NCBI RefSeq assembly: GCF_041434935.1
Contig: NZ_CP107964.1
Span: 5,625,001-5,689,000, forward strand
Direction: 5' to 3'
Source: Kitasatospora sp. NBC_00374
GTDB lineage: Bacteria > Actinomycetota > Actinomycetes > Streptomycetales > Streptomycetaceae
Length of the DNA stretch: 64,000 nt
The notes beneath the pieces were generated by a model. The model did no database searches. It saw nothing but the letters and a program-made list of their open reading frames with translations, and was not told the origin of the DNA. The translations under genes were made by a program, and so were the position numbers. Shown piece by piece: positions 9,789-18,923 of the stretch (positions within the stretch are counted from its first letter, which is position 1; each line of letters opens with the position of its first letter).

Positions 9789-10435
9789 CGGGCCACCGCC
9801 AGCCGCTTCTCGGCGAAGCTGAAGAGCTGCTGCACGCTGAAGCTGATGAACAGGTACGCGATCGCAATCCAGAGGAAGATCCCGAAGATGGCGTACCCCT
9901 TGTCGGTCAGTGTCGCCTGCACGCTGTAGAGCTCGGAGACGCTGAACGCGCCGGCGATCGCCGAGTTCCTCGGCAGGGCGATGAAGATGGAGCTCATCGG
10001 GGACATCACGGAGCGGACGGCCTGCGGCAGGATCACCAGGCCGAGCGTCTGGCCGAAGCCCATCCCCAGACTGCGGGCCGCCTCGGCCTGGCCGAGCGGC
10101 ACGGTGTTGACACCGGCGCGCAGCACCTCGCAGACGAAGCTCGCGGTGTAGGCGCTGAGCGCGAGCACCGCGAAGGTGAACGACGACAGGTGCACGTCCA
10201 GCCGCGGGAGCGCGAAGGTCACCGCGAAGAACAGCAGGGTCAGCGGGGTGTTGCGGAAGGTGTTGACCCAGACGGTGCCGAGCGCCCGCAGGGCCGGGAC
10301 CGGGGAGACCCGGAAGGCCGCCAGGACGGTGCCGAGCAGCAGCGCGAAGAACGCGCTGACCGCGCTGAGCTCGACCGTCCGCAGGAAGCCGTCGCGGAAC
10401 AGCGCGAAATTACCGTCCTCGAACAATATGCCCAT
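9785..10435 (-). CDS. gluC: Amino-acid ABC transporter permease (GluC)
   Basis: A 216-residue permease with the same fold as GluD. ELSAVSAFFALLLGTVLAAFRVSPVPALRALGTVWVNTFRNTPLTL is the typical polar-amino-acid permease N-terminus, and the EAA loop reads GQAEAARSLGMGFGQTLGLVILPQAVR. It lies between gluB and gluD. GluC and GluD differ enough in sequence to suggest a heterodimeric pore. Confidence 0.92.
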   Translation of the reverse strand: MGILFEDGNFALFRDGFLRTVELSAVSAFFALLLGTVLAAFRVSPVPALRALGTVWVNTFRNTPLTLLFFAVTFALPRLDVHLSSFTFAVLALSAYTASFVCEVLRAGVNTVPLGQAEAARSLGMGFGQTLGLVILPQAVRSVMSPMSSIFIALPRNSAIAGAFSVSELYSVQATLTDKGYAIFGIFLWIAIAYLFISFSVQQLFSFAEKRLAVAR

Positions 10436-10540
10436 GCCGGCGGCCCTCCTCTCATTGGTGGTTACGTGGTGGCTCGGGGCCGCGGAGCCGCCCCGGCCCG
10501 CCGGTGGGACGGGCGGGCCGGGGAGCCCCGACGGATCGGA

Positions 10541-11443
10541 TCAGTACCGCTGCAGGGCGGGGACCTCCGGCGCGGCCGAGCCGGACAGGCCGAGGGTGGC
10601 GTCGTAGGCCTTCTTCCAGTCGCCGTTGTCCTCGTGCGCCTTCAGGGCGTCGCTGATCGCGTCGCGCAGCGCCTTGTCGTCCTTGTTGAGGCCGACGCCG
10701 TAGTTCTCGGTGGAGAAGGTCTTGCCGACCACCTTGAGCTTGCCGGCGTTCTTGGCCGCGTAGCCCTTGAGGATCGCGTCGTCGGTGGTGACCGCGTCGA
10801 CCTCGTCGCTCAGGAGCTTCTCGACGCACTGCGAGTACGAGTCGTACTGGGTGACCTTGGCGCCGTACTTCTTGATCTGGTCGATCGAGGTCGAGCCGGT
10901 GACCGTGCAGACGTTCTTGTCCTTGGTGCTCTCCGGACCGGTGATCGTGGTGTTGTCCTTCTGCACCAGCAGGTCCTGGCCGGCGATGTAGTACGGGCCG
11001 GCGAACGAGACCGTGGCCTTGCGCTTGTCGTTGATGCTGTAGGTGCCGACGTAGTAGTTGACCTGGCCGCCGGAGATCGCGGTCTCACGGTTGACGGAGG
11101 CGACGGTCTGCCACGAGATCTGCTTCTCCGAGAAGCCGAGGTCGGCGGCGATCATCTTGGCGATCTCGATGTCGAAGCCGCTGCGGACGCTGGTCTGGAC
11201 GTCCTCGAAGCCGAGGAACGGCTGGTCGGACTTGGCGCCGATGACCAGCTTGCCGTCCGCCTTGGCCTTCACCCAGGCCGGCGAGGACTCCAGCTTGAAG
11301 TCGGTCTTCACGGTGTACGTCGGCAGCTGGGGCTTGGCCGACCCGGCCGCGTCGTCGTTCGGCGAGCCCTCCTTGCCGCAGGCGGCGACGGCCGTCAGGG
11401 TCAGCACGGCGAGGGCGGCGGCGATGGTGCGACGGGTCTTCAT
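10541..11443 (-). CDS. gluB: Glutamate-type ABC transporter substrate-binding lipoprotein (GluB)
   Basis: A 300-residue lipoprotein. The signal peptide MKTRRTIAAALAVLTLTAVAAC ends in a lipobox-like AVAAC, so Cys22 should be lipidated after cleavage. The mature part is a type 3 periplasmic-binding fold: LVIGAKSDQPFLGFED, then GFDIEIAKMIAADLGF, then the GGQVNYYVGTYSINDKRKATVSFAGPYY core. The start is the ATG with GAGGAG upstream rather than an in-frame candidate 12 codons earlier. It captures the amino acid outside the cell and delivers it to GluCD. Confidence 0.93.
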   Translation of the reverse strand: MKTRRTIAAALAVLTLTAVAACGKEGSPNDDAAGSAKPQLPTYTVKTDFKLESSPAWVKAKADGKLVIGAKSDQPFLGFEDVQTSVRSGFDIEIAKMIAADLGFSEKQISWQTVASVNRETAISGGQVNYYVGTYSINDKRKATVSFAGPYYIAGQDLLVQKDNTTITGPESTKDKNVCTVTGSTSIDQIKKYGAKVTQYDSYSQCVEKLLSDEVDAVTTDDAILKGYAAKNAGKLKVVGKTFSTENYGVGLNKDDKALRDAISDALKAHEDNGDWKKAYDATLGLSGSAAPEVPALQRY

Positions 11444-11575
11444 GAGGGTCTGTTCTCCTCGGATCTGGCCACGGGTCAACCGGGCACTGGGGTCGGGAAG
11501 TTCCGTTCGGCGCGGGCGGGCCCCGGCGGGGCCGCCGTACGCCCGGTCGGCACTGACGCTAGATCAGCGGTGGCC

Positions 11576-12349
<774 letters not shown>

Positions 12350-12856
12350 CGCGCCCTGCTCCCTCATGTCCGGTCCCAGAGGGTGAACTCCCTTGGGCTG
12401 CCCAGCAGGTGGCCCGGGCGACAGGAGCCCGCAGCCGGCCCTGCCGACGCTGGTACCGGGGGCCGGAGCCGGCGGAGCCCGCAGCCCCCGGTGGGGTGAC
12501 CATAGGAAAGCCGACGATGTCATGTCAGCCGATCTGAGCGGAACTTGAGCATCACGATCCGGCCACACCGGCCGTTACCGCCGGTCCCGCTCCGTAACGT
12601 CCACGGCGTCCGGCCCGACGCCCGGACCGACCGCAGGCGGGCGCGGACGACCGCGGGCGACCCCGGACGGAGGCCCGCCCCGGCCGACGGCCGCAGGCCG
12701 GGCCCGCCCCGGCGGCCCGCCCGCCGGGGCGGTGCGCCGTGGCACGTGGCAGAGGCCACCGTGACAATGGCGGACCGGGGCCGGAGAATACTGCGACCTG
12801 CCCAGTACGTCCGGGGTGGGGCAGCATCCAGAGGATCAACGAGGGAGAGGAGCACG
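12350..12856. other. Divergent intergenic region between the glu operon and the two-component genes
   Basis: About 500 bp of very GC-rich sequence without a convincing gene; open frames here lack family features. It holds a candidate glu-operon promoter (12499-12528) and the leader of the response-regulator gene, with GAGAGGAG just before the ATG. No clear operator palindrome was found. Confidence 0.6.
12499..12528 (-). promoter_or_regulatory. Candidate promoter of gluABCD
   Basis: Read on the minus strand, CTGACA (12528-12523), an 18-bp spacer and TATGGT (12504-12499) form a plausible vegetative promoter, giving a leader of about 140 nt before gluA. Confidence 0.45.
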
Positions 12857-13639
12857 ATGCGACTGCTTCTGGTCGAGGACGACGACCGGGTCGCCGCGGC
12901 ACTGAGCGCTGTCCTGGGCCGGCACGGCTTCCAGGTCAGGCATGCGCGCAGCGGGCACGAGGCGCTGGACGCGCTCGTCCCGGACGGCAACGACCCCTAC
13001 CGGGTGGTCCTCCTCGACCTCGGCCTGCCCGACCGGGACGGCTTCGAGGTGTGCAGCCGGATCCGGGCCGCGAGCAGCGTTCCGGTGATCATGGTGACCG
13101 CCCGCGCCGACATCCGGTCGCGCATCCACGGCCTCAACCTCGGCGCCGACGACTACGTGACCAAGCCGTACGACATGGGCGAGCTGCTCGCCCGGATCCA
13201 CGCCGTGGCCCGCCGCGGCCTCACCGCGCCCGCCGCCGCGGTGGCCGAGCCCGACGGCCCCAACCCGCCGCGCGGCCCGCTGGAGGCGCGCGGCGTGGTG
13301 ATCGACCGCGAGCGCCGCCGGGTCAGCGTGAACGGCCGGGACGTCCCGCTCACCCGCAAGGAGTTCGACCTGCTGGCCCTGCTCGCGCAGAGCCCCGGCG
13401 TGGTCTACCGCCGCGAGCAGATCTTCAGCGAGGTCTGGCGCAGCGGCTGGGAGGGCAACGGCCGCACCCTGGAGGTGCACATCGGCTCGCTGCGCACCAA
13501 GCTCGGCCTGCCCGGCCTGGTCGAGGCCGTCCGCGGGGTCGGCTACCGGCTGATCCCGGAGCAGCCCGCCGACGGGCGCCCGACCGGCCCCGAGGCCGCC
13601 TTCGACCGGCCCGCCGACCACGGCGAAGCGGGGCGCTGA
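12857..13639 (+). CDS. OmpR-family two-component response regulator
   Basis: A 260-residue regulator. The receiver domain (residues 1-120) has the acidic pair in VEDDD, the phospho-acceptor Asp in VVLLDLGLPDRDGF, the switch Thr in VIMVTARAD and Lys in YVTKPYD. The C-terminal winged helix (residues ~145-235) has RKEFDLLALLAQSPGVVYRREQIFSEVW and the recognition region GRTLEVHIGSLRTKLG. It starts at ATG after GGAGAGGAG. The kinase gene follows after 6 nt. Divergence from the glu operon and nearness to a TAXI binding protein make one of them a possible target, but no operator supports this. Confidence 0.94.
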   Translation: MRLLLVEDDDRVAAALSAVLGRHGFQVRHARSGHEALDALVPDGNDPYRVVLLDLGLPDRDGFEVCSRIRAASSVPVIMVTARADIRSRIHGLNLGADDYVTKPYDMGELLARIHAVARRGLTAPAAAVAEPDGPNPPRGPLEARGVVIDRERRRVSVNGRDVPLTRKEFDLLALLAQSPGVVYRREQIFSEVWRSGWEGNGRTLEVHIGSLRTKLGLPGLVEAVRGVGYRLIPEQPADGRPTGPEAAFDRPADHGEAGR

Positions 13640-13645
13640 CCACTC

Positions 13646-15073
13646 GTGCGCACCCGTCTGCTCGGAATCCTGCTCACCCTGATGGCCGCCGTCCTGGCCG
13701 CCCTCGGGGTGCCGCTGGGCTATCTGACGGCGGCCTCGGAGCAGAGCGAGGTGGTGGTCGACCGGATCGACGACGCGGCCCGGTTCGCCCAGGACCTGCC
13801 CACCCCGGGCCGGTCCGGCGGATCCAACACGGCGATGAAGGGTGACTACCAGCCCGTGGCCGGGGACAGCGGCCGGCTGAGTTCACTGGTCGGCGAGGTC
13901 ACCCGGTACCACGAGCTGTACGGCATCCGGATCGGCATCTTCTACCGTGACGGCGGGCCCGTCGCGGTCGCCCCGCAGGGCTGGCAGGTCACGGTCGGCC
14001 CGGGGGCCGAGGCGTTCCAGGAGGCGCTGGACGGCCGGCGCAGCCACAATCCCCGGCAGGTCTGGCCGTGGAGCAAGGACCAGACGCTGACGGTCGCGCT
14101 GCCCGTCGTCCGGGACGGCGACGTGGTCGCGGTGGTGATCACGGAGTCGCCCACCGGCCCGCTGCGCGCCCGGGTGCTGCAGAAGTGGATGGTGATCGCC
14201 GGCGGCGAGGTGCTGGCGATGATCGTCGCGATCCTGTTCGCGGTCCTGCTCACCGGGTGGGTGCTGCGCCCGGTGCGCACCCTGGACCGGGCCACCCACG
14301 ACATCGCGACGGGCCGGATGAACGCCCGGGTCGCCCCCAGCGGCGGGCCGCCCGAGCTGCGCCGGCTGGCGCGCTCCTTCAACGACATGGCCGACCACGT
14401 GGTGCTGGCCATGGACCAGCAGCGGGCCTTCGTCGCGGACGCGTCCCACCAGCTGCGCAACCCGCTCGCCGCGCTCCTGCTGAGGGTCGAGCTGCTCGGC
14501 CTCGAACTGCCCGAGGGACACGACGAGGAGCTCGGCGGGGTCCGCGAGGAGGGCGTCCGGCTGGCCCGGGTCCTGGACGACCTGCTCGGCCTGGCGACCG
14601 CGGAGCACTCCCGCCCGGAGCCCGAGCCGGTCGACCTGACCCGCCTGGTGCTGGCCCGGATCGAGTCCTGGCGTCCGACCGCCGAACAGCGCGGCCTGCG
14701 GTTGGACTGGGACGCCCCGCTGCTGGCCCACGGCCTGGCCGACCCGATCGGTTTCGGCAGCGCGCTCGACGCGGTGCTCGACAACGCGCTCAAGTTCGCG
14801 CCGCCGGGCTCGGCCGTGACGGTCGGCATCGAGCTGCACAAGCGCGAGGTGGTGGTGACCGTCAGTGACCGTGGCCCCGGTCTCACCGAGGAGGAGCTGG
14901 GCCGGGTCGGCGACCGGTTCTGGCGCAGCTCCCGGCACCAGAACGTGGACGGCTCCGGGCTCGGCCTCTCCATCGCCCGCACCCTGCTGCTGGCCGGCGG
15001 CGGTTCGCTGGACTTCGGGCAGGTCGAGCCGACCGGGCTCGCGGTCGTTCTCACCGTGCCGCGGCAGCGCTGA
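13646..15073 (+). CDS. Sensor histidine kinase
   Basis: A 475-residue membrane kinase. The first helix (residues ~5-30) and a second near GGEVLAMIVAILFAVLLTGWVL bracket an extracellular sensor of about 150 residues. HAMP follows (RPVRTLDRATHDIATGRMNARV), then the H-box FVADASHQLRNPLAALLLRVE with the phospho-acceptor His, then the ATPase domain with N-box LDNALKFAP, G1 DRGPGLTEEEL and G2 GSGLGLSIA. It starts at GTG just after the response-regulator stop and should phosphorylate that regulator. The signal is unknown. Confidence 0.94.
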   Translation: MRTRLLGILLTLMAAVLAALGVPLGYLTAASEQSEVVVDRIDDAARFAQDLPTPGRSGGSNTAMKGDYQPVAGDSGRLSSLVGEVTRYHELYGIRIGIFYRDGGPVAVAPQGWQVTVGPGAEAFQEALDGRRSHNPRQVWPWSKDQTLTVALPVVRDGDVVAVVITESPTGPLRARVLQKWMVIAGGEVLAMIVAILFAVLLTGWVLRPVRTLDRATHDIATGRMNARVAPSGGPPELRRLARSFNDMADHVVLAMDQQRAFVADASHQLRNPLAALLLRVELLGLELPEGHDEELGGVREEGVRLARVLDDLLGLATAEHSRPEPEPVDLTRLVLARIESWRPTAEQRGLRLDWDAPLLAHGLADPIGFGSALDAVLDNALKFAPPGSAVTVGIELHKREVVVTVSDRGPGLTEEELGRVGDRFWRSSRHQNVDGSGLGLSIARTLLLAGGGSLDFGQVEPTGLAVVLTVPRQR

Positions 15074-15104
15074 GGCCGGCGGCCGCCGCCAGGACGTCAG
15101 CGGG

Positions 15105-16130
15105 TCACGGCTTGACCGAGGTGTAGTAGCGGCGGGCGCCCTCGTGCAGCGGCAGCGGGTCGGTGTAGACGGCCGTGCGCAGGTCCACCAGCTGGGCGGC
15201 GTGCACCTGGGCGCCGATGGTGTCGCGGCTGTCGATCACCGCCCGGGTGATGCCCTGGACCAGGGCCGGGTCGAGGTCGTCCCGGGTGACCAGCAGGTTG
15301 GGCACGGCGACGGTGGCCACCGTCGTCCCGGCGGGCTGGATGCCCGGGTAGGTGTTGGCGGGGATGGTGGCCGCCCGGTAGGCGTCCGCGCCGCCGCCCT
15401 CCTGGCGCTGCAGCGGCTCGGCGAGGTCGGCGAGCGGCACGATCCGGATCGGGTAGCCGGCCGCGAGGTTGGTGAGCGCCGAGGTGGGCAGCCCGCCGGA
15501 CCAGAAGAACGCGTTCAGCTGCCCGGACCGCAGCTGGTCGGCGGCGTCGCCGATGCCGAGTCCGTACGGCACTATGTCGCGGTCCGGGTCGAGGCCGGCG
15601 GCCTCCAGCAGCCGGCGGGTGACGAGGTTCACGCCGGACTTGGGCTGGCCCACCCCGACCCGCAGCCCCCGCAGGTCGGACACCTTCTGCACCGGGGAGC
15701 CGGCCGGTACGACCAGCTGGAGGTAGTCGTCGTACAGCCGGGCGATCGCGCGCAGCCGGGGCTTGTCGGGGCTGCTGAACGAGGTCACGGCGTCGGCCGT
15801 GGAGATGGCGAAGTCGTCCCGTCCGGTGACCACCCGCTCCAGGTTGTCGACCGAGCCCTCGGAGTTGTCCAGCCGCAGCCTGGCACCGGGGACGGCGTCG
15901 ACCACGTGCTTGCGCAGCAGCTGGCCGTACCGGTCGTAGACCCCGCCCGGGACGCCGGTGGCGAAGCCGATCTCCCGCGTCTGGTGCCGGGGGGAGCCCG
16001 CGTCGGTGATCCGCCAGGCGGCCAGGGCGGCCGCGACCAGCAGCAGCACCACGGCCGCCAGCACCGGGCGGCTGCGGGCGGCCCGGCGCAGGGCGGCGCC
16101 CGTGCGGGCGGGGATCGAGGTGTGGGCCAT
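15105..16130 (-). CDS. TAXI family TRAP-type solute-binding protein
   Basis: A 341-residue protein. After an Arg-rich N-terminus a single hydrophobic helix (PVLAAVVLLLVAAALAAWRI) serves as signal anchor or signal peptide. The TAXI signature is visible as IGFATGVPGGVYDRYGQLLRKHV; DDFAISTADAV and LRGLRVGVGQPKSGVNLVTRRLLEAAGL are also typical. TAXI proteins bind small carboxylates for TRAP transporters, but no DctQ/DctM permease is near. Its stop lies 31 bp from the histidine-kinase stop (convergent), and it is divergent from miaB. Confidence 0.85.
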   Translation of the reverse strand: MAHTSIPARTGAALRRAARSRPVLAAVVLLLVAAALAAWRITDAGSPRHQTREIGFATGVPGGVYDRYGQLLRKHVVDAVPGARLRLDNSEGSVDNLERVVTGRDDFAISTADAVTSFSSPDKPRLRAIARLYDDYLQLVVPAGSPVQKVSDLRGLRVGVGQPKSGVNLVTRRLLEAAGLDPDRDIVPYGLGIGDAADQLRSGQLNAFFWSGGLPTSALTNLAAGYPIRIVPLADLAEPLQRQEGGGADAYRAATIPANTYPGIQPAGTTVATVAVPNLLVTRDDLDPALVQGITRAVIDSRDTIGAQVHAAQLVDLRTAVYTDPLPLHEGARRYYTSVKP

Positions 16131-16202
16131 GCAGGGATACTGCCAGGCGCGACGGCCGGACGGGAGGCCCCGGCCGCTGCCCTTACCCTTGCAGTTGTGG
16201 GT

Positions 16203-17705
16203 ATGGAGGAGAGCTTGCGAACTTACAAGGTCGTCACGTACGGCTGCCAGATGAACGTCCACGACTCCGAGCGCCTGTCCGGGCTGCTGGAGGAGGCCGG
16301 GTACGCCAAGGCCGACCAGGACGGTGACCCCGACCTGGTGGTCTTCAACACCTGCGCGGTGCGTGAGAACGCCGACAACAAGCTGTACGGCAACCTCGGC
16401 CGGCTCGCCCCCGCCAAGCAGAGCCACCAGGGCATGCAGATCGCCGTCGGCGGCTGCCTGGCCCAGAAGGACCGCGACACCATCGTGCGCAAGGCGCCGT
16501 GGGTCGACGTGGTCTTCGGCACCCACAACATCGGCCACCTGCCGGCGCTGCTGGAGCGGGCCCGGGTCGAGCAGCAGGCCCAGGTGGAGATCCTGGAGTC
16601 GCTGGAGACCTTCCCCTCCACGCTGCCGACCCGCCGTGAGTCCGCCTACGCGGCCTGGGTGGCGATCTCGGTCGGCTGCAACAACACCTGCACCTTCTGC
16701 ATCGTCCCGGCGCTGCGCGGCAAGGAGGAGGACCGCCGGCCCGGTGACATCCTCGCCGAGGTCGAGGCGCTGGTCGCGGAGGGCGTGGTCGAGGTCACCC
16801 TGCTCGGCCAGAACGTCAACTCCTACGGTTCCGACCTGGGAGACCGCGAGGCCTTCTCCAAGCTGCTGCGCGCCTGCGGTCAGATCGAGGGCCTGGAGCG
16901 GGTCCGCTTCACCTCCCCCCACCCGCGCGACTTCACCGACGACGTGATCGCCGCGATGGCCGAGACCCCGAACGTGATGCACCAGCTGCACATGCCGCTG
17001 CAGTCCGGCTCGGACACCGTGCTCAAGGCGATGCGCCGCTCGTACCGGCAGGAGCGTTTCCTCGGCATCATCCGGAAGGTGCGCGCCGCGATGCCGGACG
17101 CCGCCATCTCCACCGACATCATCGTCGGCTTCCCCGGCGAGACGGACGAGGACTTCGAGCAGACCCTCCACGTGGTCCGCGAGGCCCGCTTCGCCAACGC
17201 CTTCACCTTCCAGTACTCCAAGCGGCCCGGCACCCCGGCCGCCGAGATGGACGGCCAGATCCCCAAGGCCGTCGTCCAGGAGCGGTACGAGCGGCTGGTC
17301 GCCCTGCAGGAGGAGATCTCCTGGGAGGAGAACAAGAAGCAGGTCGGCCGGCAGCTGGAGATCCTGGTCGCCGAGGGCGAGGGCAAGAAGGACGACCGGA
17401 CCGACCGGCTCTCCGGCCGCGCCCCCGACAACCGGCTGGTGCACTTCACCCGTCCCGTGGACCCGGTCCGCCCCGGTGACGTGGTGACCGTGGAGATCAG
17501 CTACGCGGCCCCGCACCACCTGCTCGCCGAGGGCCCGACCCTGGCCGTCCGCCGCACCCGGGCGGGCGACGCCTGGGAGAAGCGGCAGGCCGCCCCGGCG
17601 GCCAAGCCGGCCGGGGTGATGCTCGGCCTGCCGAGCATCGGCCGGCCCGCTCCGGTCGCCGCTCCGGCCGCCGCTCCCACCGGCAGCGGCTGCGGCTGCG
17701 ACTGA
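16203..17705 (+). CDS. miaB: tRNA-2-methylthio-N6-dimethylallyladenosine synthase MiaB
   Basis: A 500-residue radical SAM methylthiotransferase that adds the 2-methylthio group to i6A37 of tRNAs. The N-terminal UPF0004 domain holds its three cluster cysteines in TYGCQMN, FNTCAVR and GGCLAQ. The radical SAM motif is CNNTCTFCIVP. A TRAM domain (GRQLEILVAEGEG...) follows. The C-terminal tail is Ala/Pro-rich and ends GSGCGCD. The start is uncertain: ATG 16203 is used, but GTG 16197 (7 nt after TACCCT) and TTG 16215 (after GGAGGAG) are possible. miaA, the preceding pathway step, lies 1.2 kb downstream. Confidence 0.96.
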   Translation: MEESLRTYKVVTYGCQMNVHDSERLSGLLEEAGYAKADQDGDPDLVVFNTCAVRENADNKLYGNLGRLAPAKQSHQGMQIAVGGCLAQKDRDTIVRKAPWVDVVFGTHNIGHLPALLERARVEQQAQVEILESLETFPSTLPTRRESAYAAWVAISVGCNNTCTFCIVPALRGKEEDRRPGDILAEVEALVAEGVVEVTLLGQNVNSYGSDLGDREAFSKLLRACGQIEGLERVRFTSPHPRDFTDDVIAAMAETPNVMHQLHMPLQSGSDTVLKAMRRSYRQERFLGIIRKVRAAMPDAAISTDIIVGFPGETDEDFEQTLHVVREARFANAFTFQYSKRPGTPAAEMDGQIPKAVVQERYERLVALQEEISWEENKKQVGRQLEILVAEGEGKKDDRTDRLSGRAPDNRLVHFTRPVDPVRPGDVVTVEISYAAPHHLLAEGPTLAVRRTRAGDAWEKRQAAPAAKPAGVMLGLPSIGRPAPVAAPAAAPTGSGCGCD

Positions 17706-17723
17706 CCGAGCCCGTCAGCACGA

Positions 17724-17759
17724 CCGACGGCCCGGCGGGACACCCCGCCGGGCCGTCGG
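17724..17759 (+). terminator. Terminator after miaB
   Basis: CCGACGGCCCGGCGGG (17724-17739) and CCCGCCGGGCCGTCGG (17744-17759) are a perfect 16-bp stem with a 4-nt loop, starting 19 nt after the miaB stop. There is no U-tract, as is usual in streptomycetes. Confidence 0.88.
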
Positions 17760-17807
17760 CGTCGCGCGGCCGGTCACCCGCGGCCGGGCCGGGCTAGAGT
17801 GATCCAC

Positions 17808-18506
17808 ATGCTGGTCGCCGCCGCCGTCTGCCCCTGCCCGCCGCTTCTCGTACCGGCGGTCGCCGCCGGGGCCGCCCCCGAACTGGAGCCGCTGCGGGCG
17901 GCCTGCCGGGAGGCCGTCGGCGAACTGCTCGGGTCGGCGGCCGAGCTGATCGTGGTGGTCGGGACCGGCCCCCGGGCCGAGGTCTGGACCGAGGGCGGCG
18001 TCGGCTCCTTCCAGCGCTACGGCGTCGAGCTCGCGGCCCGGCTGCCGCTGGGCGGACCGGGCGGCACGGAACTGACGCCGTCGCTGACCGTCGGGGCCTG
18101 GCTGCTGGAGCAGGCCGGGGCGGCCGTGCCCACGCACGCCTGCGCGGTGCCCACCGACACCGGTCCGCAGCGGCTGCTCGGGCTGGGCAAGGGTCTGGCC
18201 GACCTGGCCGACCGGGTCGGTCTGCTGGTCATGGGCGACGGCAGTGCCTGCCGCTCGGTGAAGGCGCCCGGCTACCTGGACGAGCGGGCCGAGGGCTACG
18301 ACGCGGCGGTGTCGGCCGCCCTGGGGGCGGCCGACACCGCCGCACTGGCGGCCCTCGACCCGGACCTCGCCGGCGAGCTGATGGCCGAGGGCCGGGCCCC
18401 GTGGCAGGTGCTGGCGGGGGCCGCCGAGGGCACCGGTCTCAACGCGCGGCTGCGCTACGACGCGGCGCCCTACGGCGTCGGGTACTTCGTGGCCTCCTGG
18501 CGCTGA
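17808..18506 (+). CDS. Class III extradiol dioxygenase LigB-like protein
   Basis: A 232-residue protein resembling the LigB/MEMO-type fold of class III extradiol dioxygenases. The N-terminus MLVAAAVCPCPPLLVPAVA matches the family opening, where the usual metal-ligand His of a P-H-P-P pattern appears here as Cys (CPCPP). VGLLVMGDGSACRS corresponds to the later active-site region. The gene may not be a functional dioxygenase. It lies between miaB and miaA, which I recall as its usual streptomycete context. TAGAGT (17795-17800) is 7 nt before the ATG, so the mRNA is probably leaderless. Confidence 0.72.
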   Translation: MLVAAAVCPCPPLLVPAVAAGAAPELEPLRAACREAVGELLGSAAELIVVVGTGPRAEVWTEGGVGSFQRYGVELAARLPLGGPGGTELTPSLTVGAWLLEQAGAAVPTHACAVPTDTGPQRLLGLGKGLADLADRVGLLVMGDGSACRSVKAPGYLDERAEGYDAAVSAALGAADTAALAALDPDLAGELMAEGRAPWQVLAGAAEGTGLNARLRYDAAPYGVGYFVASWR

Positions 18507-18530
18507 CCCGGACCGCCACCGGGGGCCGGC

Positions 18531-18770
18531 TCAGGAGGAGGCCGGCGGCCCGTCCTCCTTCGGCTTGGCGGCGAAGTGGTCCACGGCGCTCTTGGCCTTG
18601 GTCGTGCCGTGCTCGATCTTCTCGCTGTACTTGTGCTTGGTGGCCCGGTCCACCGCGGTGCCGGTCTTGTCGACCATCTCGTCGATCTTCTCGTTGTGCT
18701 TGCCGGCGAGCTCCTCGGCCTTGACCTTGAGCTCCTCGGCCTTGCCCTTGAGGTTGTCCATCAGGCTCAT
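18531..18770 (-). CDS. Small antitoxin-like protein (Rv0909-type family)
   Basis: A 79-residue, highly charged helical protein starting MSLMDNLKGKAEELKVKAEELAGKHNEKIDEMVDKTG. This matches the short Lys/Glu-rich proteins annotated in actinobacteria as putative antitoxins of the Rv0909 type. No toxin partner (such as an SRPBCC-type Rv0910 homologue) is adjacent, so the antitoxin label is tentative; it could equally be a CsbD-like stress protein. It is encoded against the flow of its neighbours, with a start after a GGGAGAG-like site. Confidence 0.7.
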   Translation of the reverse strand: MSLMDNLKGKAEELKVKAEELAGKHNEKIDEMVDKTGTAVDRATKHKYSEKIEHGTTKAKSAVDHFAAKPKEDGPPASS

Positions 18771-18923
18771 GGGGTGCTCTCCCTGTCGCTGCTGCCGCTA
18801 CTGGTCCAACGCCGTGATCGGCCCGAATGTTCTCGGCCGCAAATCTGACATACCACTCCACAGCCACCCGAACCACCCGGATCGGCATCCGGCCCGCTCC
18901 GGCTCTTTGCGAGACTTGGAACC

